Shown: in pieces, positions 58,151 through 64,000 of the stretch | Layout of the letters: the number at the start of each line of letters is the position of its first letter | How positions within the stretch are numbered: position 1 is the first letter of the stretch | Assembly: GCA_963383645.1 (NCBI GenBank) | Contig: OY726572.1 | Coordinates: forward strand, 73,696,002-73,760,001 | Direction: 5' to 3' | Source of the DNA: Muscardinus avellanarius | Taxonomy: Eukaryota > Chordata > Mammalia > Rodentia > Gliridae | Length of the DNA: 64,000 nt | Translations under genes and position numbers: made by a program | Notes under the pieces: generated by a model | The model's input: only the letters and a program-made list of their open reading frames with translations | Told to the model about the DNA's origin: nothing | Databases searched by the model: none

Positions 58151-58808
58151 TGTACTAGTATTGGGAAGAGGCTTCAAAACGTATTAATGTACCAGTATTG
58201 GGAAAGATTTCCAATTTTAAAAACATATCTTTGGTAGTGAAGAAATCCAGGAGCTGTGGGGAGAGGGCCAGCAGATTTCTCCATGGATAATTAGCAAAAG
58301 AATAGAAGAAGCCTAGGGTCTTTTTACACTTCTAAAGAGAGGCAAAGTTCCTCAAGGATGTGAGGAAATCCCAGATTCCTGACTAGCAATTTAACACATT
58401 TTGAGAGCATAACAAAAGGTGTAGGGTCTGTGCCTGAGACAGAGCTGCCCCTCCCTGCCTCAAAGGGAGTGGATCTGGCTGGGTTGGAGATAGAGCTGGA
58501 GACCTGGGAGAGATAGGGCAGCACATCTACATATCAAAGGACCTGCCCAGATCTGATCTGGCTGGCTATAAGAATGTTCCACATGTTGTATCTTTGGTGA
58601 ATTTATTCGAACCACCCCCTAGTGACATCCTTGGGTACATGAGGCTTTAACTGTCTTCTGTATTTCTATCTTTTTAATAAAATTCTTTAAATCTTTAGCA
58701 AGAGTCCGAACTAATGTCTATTTATCCTTAGCTCAGGACAAGAACCAGCAGTTTTTCTGTTTTTGCAGTTTGTTTGGGAGGAATTAATCTTCTCTCCAAA
58801 CCATAACA
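58151..58808 (+). mobile_element. Solo LTR 1 (endogenous retrovirus), plus orientation
   Basis: 658 bp, TGTACTAGTATTGGG to CCATAACA, thus TG...CA ends, flanked by the exact 5-bp TSD CCAAG (58146-58150 and 58809-58813) within SINE A. It has a TATA-like CTATAAGA at 58566 and a poly-A signal AATAAA at 58676, in LTR order. A second copy of the start (TGTACCAGTATTGGGAAAGA) occurs at 58188, a small internal duplication. No internal viral coding region adjoins, so this is a solo LTR left by recombination between two LTRs. Family name unknown; 5-bp TSDs are compatible with more than one ERV class. Confidence 0.88.
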
Positions 58809-58813
58809 CCAAG

Positions 58814-58849
58814 TACTGGGATTACAAGTGTCCATCATCATGCCTGGCT
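58814..58849 (-). mobile_element. B1-ID SINE A, second part
   Basis: TACTGGGATTACAAGTGTCC and ATCATGCCTGGCT complete the B1 end of SINE A. Joined to 58150 through the shared CCAAG, it restores the usual CCTCCCAAG-TACTGGGATT order. Confidence 0.95.
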
Positions 58850-58860
58850 CAATATTATTT

Positions 58861-58904
58861 TCTCCTCCTCCTCCTCCTCCTCCTCCTCCTCCTCCTTCTC
58901 CTCC

Positions 58905-58959
<55 letters not shown>

Positions 58960-58960
58960 T
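58861..58960. repeat. (TCC)n(TTA)n compound repeat
   Basis: (TCC)n to about 58905, then (TTA)n from 58907. This is the expanded tail of SINE B, which starts directly after. It reads as poly-Leu, poly-Pro or poly-Ile, an artefact. Confidence 0.97.
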
Positions 58961-58981
58961 TGCAGTTCTGGGGATGGAATC
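58961..58981 (-). mobile_element. B1-ID SINE B, first part (split by an LTR)
   Basis: TGCAGTTCTGGGGATGGAAT is the start of a reverse ID half, cut within the B-box region by LTR 2. Confidence 0.92.
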
Positions 58982-59656
58982 TGTTATGGGGAAATGTGTT
59001 ACAGTGTGGGAATGATATGGTTTTGGGGAAATTGTCTCTGGGGACCCCTGTTTGTTAGGGTCCCGGGCACAATTTCCCTCAAACCACAACAAACCCCCCC
59101 AAAAAAACCAGGAAAACCACAGATTCTTGTCCTGAGCTAAGGATAAGTATACATAGCTCGGAAACTTGCTGAAGATTTAAAGAAGTTTATTAAAAAGATA
59201 GTAATACAGAAAATAGTTACAGCCCCATGCCAATGGCATGGGGTGGGGGTCGAGCCAATTCACCACCCAAAGATACAGCCCATGGGTCAGACTTTTTATA
59301 CCCATGACCTCCATCTTGTTTATGTAATTCTGAAGTAGTAAATGTCCCTGTAAGGTTCCTCCCCAAGCAAGGTGTGGCAAGGTGTCTCCTTTCATGAAGA
59401 TCAAAGGTCTATCCTAGCTAGATTATTAAGTAGAGATCTGTCTTTAGAAAGAGGAAGCCCTCGCTCCCCTCTCCTATTGACTTGCTAATTACTTTGAGCT
59501 AAGTCAATCTAAGTTTCAGTAGCTGTTTGCTTCCTGACCAAAGCCAGGCCTTTCTCTCTCCAGATCTGCCATTTTTGACACAATTATTTCTGAAATATAT
59601 CTATTAATAATCAGAGCTTTCTCAAATCTTTCTAAGCCATTCCCAATATTGGTACA
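58982..59656 (-). mobile_element. Solo LTR 2, same family, minus orientation
   Basis: 675 bp, plus-strand TGTTATGGGGAAATG to CCAATATTGGTACA, so in its own sense it starts TGTACCAATATTGGGAA and ends CATAACA, like LTR 1. TSD GAATC (58977-58981) and GAACC (59657-59661), one mismatch. Over 59125-59215 its reverse complement matches LTR 1 at about 58660-58745 (both with TATCTTTTTAATAAA and TTATCCTTAGCTCAGGACA). The reverse of ATGGGTATAAAAAGTC supplies the TATA-like box at 59286-59301. No viral genes adjoin. Confidence 0.88.
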
Positions 59657-59840
59657 GAACCCAGGGACAATCTACCTCCGAGCTCTACCCCCAGCCCTAT
59701 TTTTTATTCTTTATTTTGAAACAACATCTCACTGAATTGCAAAGGGCCTCACTAAGTAGCTCAAGATGTCCTCAAATAGCATTCCTCCTGGCTCAGCCTC
59801 TCAAATGCTGGGATTAAAAGCATGTGCCACCATGCCAGAC
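59657..59840 (-). mobile_element. B1-ID SINE B, second part
   Basis: GAACCCAGGGACAATCTACC, GAGCTCTACCCCCAGCCCTA, linker, CAAAGGGCCTCACTAAGTAG, CAAATGCTGGGATTAAAAGC and ACCATGCCAGAC. It continues the element cut at 58981. Confidence 0.94.
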
Positions 59841-59883
59841 TTTTCTTAATTTTGACATAAGAAAACTCATTCTTAGTTTACTT

Positions 59884-60066
59884 TTGTAATCCCAGTATTT
59901 AGGATGTTGAGACCAAGGACTGCAGGTTTGAAGCCAGCCTCAGCAATTTAGTGGGACCCTCAGCAATTCAGCTAGGCCCTATTTAAAAATAAAATTAAAA
60001 AGAACTGGTGGTGTAGCTCAGAGGTAGAACACTCTGGATTTAATATCTAGTACAAAAAAGAATAAA
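59884..60066 (+). mobile_element. 5'-truncated B1-ID SINE
   Basis: Begins inside the B1 half (TTTTGTAATCCCAGTATTTA), then GAAGCCAGCCTCAGCAATTT, GGTGGTGTAGCTCAGAGGTA and TTTAATATCTAGTACAAAAA. Confidence 0.9.
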
Positions 60067-60147
60067 AACTTCTTAAATTAGAACTATCCTACTTATTTTA
60101 ATCTGTCTCACTGGATTTAGGGGACAGATTTCAAATGTTTGTATATA

Positions 60148-60356
60148 TGCTGGGAATGATGGTGCACACTTGTAATCCCAGCATTTGGGAGGCTGAGACA
60201 AGAGGATTGTGGTTCATGGACAGCCTCAACTACTTAACAAGGCCTTTTGCAACTCAGTGAGACACTGTTTCAAAATAAAGAATTGTAAATAGGACTGAGG
60301 GTATAGCTCAGAGACAAAATGCCCCTGGGTTTCACCCCCAGTACCGCCCCAAAAAA
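60148..60356 (+). mobile_element. B1-ID dimeric SINE
   Basis: GCTGGGAATGATGGTGCACA, GGGAGGCTGAGACAAGAGGA, CAACTCAGTGAGACACTGTT, GGGTATAGCTCAGAGACAAA and GGGTTTCACCCCCAGTACCG. Confidence 0.95.
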
Positions 60357-60672
60357 TTATATATAAAATTTACCATCATGGACCAGAAGTCAAATATTTT
60401 ATTTAATTAACATACAGAATATAAGAGTTTGAAATAATGTAGGAATAATTTCTAACTAATCGTTGGAAAAAAATTGAGGCCTGAAGAGATTTATTGACCT
60501 TAGTAATACACTGATGATAAATAGCTGTTTGGCGGCTCAAGTTCAGATATTCTGATTTTATGTCCAGGACCCTTTCCTTGTCATGGTTGATGGATGGCTG
60601 TGTGGTCAGTATTATTTGGGGATCTACCTATTTTGTGAGAGAGCAAAGTACCTTAAGTAAATTGTCATATTT
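60357..60672. other. Unassigned AT-rich DNA
   Basis: Nothing recognised. The frame at 60560-60790 runs into the ID element and is not a gene. Confidence 0.5.
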
Positions 60673-60683
60673 AAAGCTTACAA

Positions 60684-60788
60684 CTGGGCTGGGATATAGC
60701 TCAGTGTCAAAGCACTTGCCTGGCAAGTACATCGCCCTGTGTTCAATCCTCAGTCCAAAAAAAAAGACAAAAATAAAAATAAAAAAAT
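60684..60788 (+). mobile_element. ID element with 11-bp TSD
   Basis: TSD AAAGCTTACAA at 60673-60683 and 60789-60799. The body has GGGCTGGGATATAGCTCAGT, AAGCACTTGCCTGGCAAGTA, TGTGTTCAATCCTCAGTCC and an A-rich tail. Full-length and well preserved. Confidence 0.97.
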
Positions 60789-60799
60789 AAAGCTTACAA

Positions 60800-62126
60800 T
60801 CTATTTAAAGATTATTATTAATCTTCATTTTTTAAAACAGGAAACTGAGTCCCTGATTCAGTCATTTCTAATCCAGCTTAGAAATGGCAGGTCCAAAGCC
60901 TCCTTCTCTTCCACACCCCATACTGCTTCCTTTTACTGACTTTTCGCCACAATATTGAATACATCAGTGTTCAATCCAGGACCCATTTGACAATTTATGA
61001 AACTGCTCATATTAGTTTTAAAGAACAATGATACACTGAACTAGAAAACAAGCTGCTTGCTTTCTTGTGAATTGCCCCAATAAAGGTTCACAAGAAGAGT
61101 CTGGACAAGCATAATTACAGCCTGCTTATCTCTCCCCACCCCTTTATTTGATCATCAGTCTCCTGGAACCTTCTGCGAGGTAATGTTTCTGGAAGGCAGG
61201 TGACAGTGTGGCTGGACATTCAAGGGGAAAGTTGGTGTCCTGTCTGCAATGACGACCCCGCAGGAAAATGTCAAATGTGCTCTTTACTCAAGTCATTGGC
61301 ATTTTACCAGCAGTTTGTAGTTTAATGGGAGAACAATAATTTATACTTACATATAAAAACAGAAAATGTCAGTAGATGATGTAACTGTTTCTTTGCCAAA
61401 AAACAGAGAGTCTTAAAACAAAGTATATCATGCATCCTGTAATGAAACTGGGCACCCACATCAGTTTTCCTGCTATGAAAACAGTTGGTTTTAGTTTTAG
61501 AATTTTGTATGGTGCATTAAATAAGCTGGTGACCACTATCTTAAGGGAATATGCTATATGTGTCAGACAAATTAAAACCTGAATTATTATTCTTTGACAG
61601 GCTTTATGACCACTTGCAGGCAGATTTCTCAATACTTTGATGAATTTATCTGAGAAAGAAGGATAATATGTTAATTTCCTCACTCCCCGATACATATGCT
61701 ATTTGTAATTAATTGGGCCTCTCTGGGTAGTGCTTAGGGTTTAGGATTCTATTAAGGAAAGAGCAAGGTGCCATTATTAATCATGATTTGTTTGGATTCT
61801 GGGATAGAAAGCAATCAACAACAGAAAGAATGAGATGTTGGTGGAATTTTTCTGCTTTTTGTTTTTTATATGTGCTAGCAGGAAAAAATGATTGTTAAAT
61901 GTATCCCTCTATGGCTTCAAAGTGTCATTTATTTTATATGCAACTAATAATGAGGGATGTATGCTAATTAGAAATGCTAATGGATTTTTAACTTTAATAT
62001 TATTTCCAGTTTTTTTAGTTTATTATGATCAAATCATCCTTATCAATATCTCCAAAAATATCTTCGAGTGAAACTTACATTTTAAGTAGGGGTATTTGAC
62101 AGAGTATTTATTAAAATATATGTCAA
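60800..62126. other. Unassigned DNA, possibly conserved non-coding in part
   Basis: No recognised repeat over 1.3 kb. A minus frame of 108 codons at 61369-61695 is hydrophobic with no family I know. The region 61740-62010 has several homeodomain-type TAATTA-like words (TGCTAATTAGAAATGCTAAT). Confidence 0.4.
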
Positions 62127-62242
62127 TGCAGGGCGTGGTGGCACACACTTGTAATCTTTGCACTTGGGAGGCGGAGACAGGAGGATTGCACAGGTTCAAA
62201 GCCAGCCTCCCTGGATTAAGAGACCCTGTTTTCAAATTAAAA

Positions 62243-62304
<62 letters not shown>

Positions 62305-62355
62305 GGCAGTGTAGCCCGTAGGTAGAAGGGTTTCCAGGAACCCCAATACCACAAA
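62127..62355 (+). mobile_element. B1-ID SINE with (TA)n expansion in its linker
   Basis: GGGCGTGGTGGCACACACTT, GGGAGGCGGAGACAGGAGGA, AGCCAGCCTCCCTGGATTAA, then the A-linker expanded into (TA)n at 62252-62302, followed by GTGTAGCCCGTAGGTAGAAG and CCAGGAACCCCAATACCAC. Confidence 0.95.
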
Positions 62356-62365
62356 AAGAAAACAT

Positions 62366-62430
62366 TAGATAGATAGGTAGGTAGGTAGGTAGGTAGATAG
62401 ATAGATAGATGGATAGATAGGTAGACAGAT
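62366..62430. repeat. (TAGA/TAGG)n microsatellite
   Basis: Mixed TAGA and TAGG units directly after the SINE tail, with one TGGA variant. Confidence 0.95.
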
Positions 62431-63167
62431 ACAGATAAAACCAAAAACTCAAGGTAGCACATGCTCCTGTGTGCACGTGTACACACACATATGCACTCAT
62501 ACACAGACACAAATATAGGCTAGAATATAAATTTAATATTTGCTATAAAACATAAAATAGATTGTTTTTATCTGGTAAGAGGAGGCTTCTGTACTTTCCT
62601 CATGAACAATCTGTGAAAATTTTAAGATATTGCATAAGCTTGATAGTTTGTTATTTTCTACCTTACTGACTAACATGCCATCTCAGGGACTCTTCTTATT
62701 TCTTTTTTAGCTCCAGGTTTGCTGAATGCAGTTGAAAGTAACTTTTTCTGATTAACACATTGACTAATTTATTTTTCTGCATTCACATTCATTAACGATA
62801 TTCCAAAACCCCAGTCTGTAGGTCTAAGTGATAATGGTTGGTGTGGTAGCTCTTGACCAATAGACCTGTTCGTGCTTGAGCTTTTGTACTCAGTTATAGC
62901 TTGAGTTGTGCCTATCATTTTGGTCAAAATATTTGTGGGTAAGAAAAGGAAGAGATGTGGAGGGGGTGGAAATGGTAAGGATTCTAGTGGATGCAAGATC
63001 TAGCTGACAGGTAGATTAGGACTGGAAGTATTGAGTGAGATATCCTGATATTTGGGATATCACAAAGTGTTTATCAGTAGTCTTTAATGTGTTCTCAAAT
63101 TGGAAAAAAGGAGGAAAATATAATTTACCTTTGTTTCTTATTTTTTACTAACAAATATAGCTTTTGT
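62431..63167. other. Unassigned DNA
   Basis: A weak CA-type run at 62478-62512. No gene recognised. Confidence 0.45.
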
Positions 63168-63372
63168 GGGGGGGGTACTGGGGACTGAACCCAGGGGCAT
63201 TCTACCTCTGGGATACACCTTCAGCCCTTTTCATTTTCTATTTTGAAACAGGATCTCACTTCAGTTGCTGAGGGTCTTGCTAAATTACTGAGGTTGACCT
63301 AGAACCCTGCGATCCTCTTGTCTCAGCTTTCCAGGTACTTGGATTATAGGCATGCACCACCATACTTGGCTT
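63168..63372 (-). mobile_element. B1-ID dimeric SINE
   Basis: GGGGACTGAACCCAGGGGCA, GGGATACACCTTCAGCCCTT, TTGCTGAGGGTCTTGCTAAA and GGATTATAGGCATGCACCAC. Confidence 0.94.
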
Positions 63373-63626
63373 ATTTCTACAACCTAAAATATTCCAATAC
63401 AATTCTTCCACTTAGCAAAACTGATGTGTATTTTCTTCTTAAAATACCTAAGGAACAAAAAAAAATGTAATTATCCATTAGGAAATTTAAAGTAAGTATT
63501 TATAAAAACATCAGCCTATACAGCTAGTGATTATAAAGCTAGTGGTTATATCCACCTATATTTTAGTCATATCTTATTATATCTGTGTTAATGCTATGTT
63601 AATGTCACAATTTCCTGAAGACATTG
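63373..63626. other. Unassigned AT-rich DNA
   Basis: Nothing recognised except a small direct echo (GCTAGTGATTATAAA, GCTAGTGGTTATATC) at 63521-63551. Confidence 0.45.
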
Positions 63627-63989
63627 TGTTAGTTAGCTTTCTGTTGCTATAGTAAAAATCAGGTTATAAAGAGAAGAGTTTTGTTTCATGTTGTAGAGGT
63701 TTCAGGTGGTGACTGTTTGGTCACACTGCTGCTTCTGGGCCTGTGGTGAAGACGCTCATCATGGTGAGGAGCCTGTGGTTGAACAAGGCCTCTCTTCTCA
63801 TAACTTGGATGCAAAACAAAGGAAAGATGTGGGGTCCTGCTATCTTTTTCAAGAGCATATGCTAGTCAACTGAAGATTTCCCACTGGTGTCTGCTTCTTA
63901 AAGCTTTCACCATCTTATTTTGCCACTCTGTGGATGTAGCCTCCAACAAATAAACCTTTCAGGGACATTTAAGATTCAGACTATAGCAG
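63627..63989 (+). mobile_element. LTR-like interspersed repeat, family unassigned
   Basis: Begins TGTTAGTTAGCTTTCTGTTG and ends GATTCAGACTATAGCA, so it has TG...CA ends over about 363 bp. Internal words (TCTGGGCCTGTGGTGAAGAC, CATCATGGTGAGGAGCCTGT, AAGCTTTCACCATCTTATTT) match a repeat common in mammalian genomes that I cannot name with confidence. No clear TSD. It lies against the window's right edge. Confidence 0.6.
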
Positions 63990-64000
63990 ACAGTAACTAG

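Noticed and set aside
58763..59140. 125-codon frame with a poly-Leu core and 76-codon frame with poly-Pro/poly-Ile
   Set aside because: Produced by the (TCC)n(TTA)n repeat between SINE and LTR pieces.
61369..61695. 108-codon hydrophobic minus-strand frame
   Set aside because: No recognised family or start context; most likely chance in AT-rich DNA.
1..64000. Prokaryotic-type systems (operons, CRISPR arrays, phage or plasmid modules)
   Set aside because: SINE, L1, MIR, MER5A and LTR content and the lack of long frames show a mammalian nuclear locus; regular repeats here are microsatellites without spacers.

Overview
The window reads as non-coding nuclear DNA from a squirrel-family rodent (Sciuridae: squirrels, marmots, ground squirrels, chipmunks). 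The main evidence is about three dozen copies of one dimeric SINE. Its left half is a 7SL-derived B1/Alu-like monomer (TGTAATCCCAG, GGGAGGCTGAGACAGGAGGAT), its linker is A-rich, and its right half is a degenerate tRNA-derived ID unit (TAGCTCAGAGGTAGAATGCC, GGTTCCATCCCCAG). This B1-ID dimer (MEN-type) is known from squirrels. L1 3' ends ending in AATGCACCAATAAAA, simple A-tailed ID elements, AT-rich composition, abundant microsatellites and a 200-N scaffold gap all fit a draft mammalian assembly. I found no convincing protein-coding exon, tRNA, rRNA or CRISPR array. The open frames are short (at most 142 codons) and many fall in repeats, so the window is best described as intergenic or deep intronic.

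Layout. 1-4887: mostly unassigned AT-rich DNA with three SINEs and a perfect 16-bp inverted repeat. 4888-9215: an old, broken minus-strand L1 carrying four later SINEs and a (TG)n tract. 9216-17060: SINEs, microsatellites, a plus-strand L1 3' half (12145-13015), an L1 tail beside a GC-rich island (14384-14920) and a younger minus-strand L1 with readable ORF2 C-terminus (15873-16692). 17061-40690: scattered SINEs, ID, MIR and MER5A copies, the assembly gap (21983-22182) and long unassigned stretches. 40698-54090: SINEs, three L1 3' ends and a locally duplicated 116-bp segment inside a SINE (48613-48727). 54091-57981: largely unassigned, with one candidate degraded antisense retrocopy. 57982-59840: two SINEs, each split by a solo LTR of the same family, the LTRs in opposite orientation. 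59841-64000: SINEs, an ID element, a possible conserved element and an LTR-like repeat at the end.

Nothing here works as a gene system. The most informative content is the nested insertion history: many SINEs have exact target-site duplications (TSDs), which give insertion order. The two items most worth checking are the convergent solo-LTR pair with its distinct 5-bp TSDs, and the templated duplication inside a SINE. No previously undescribed functional system was identified.
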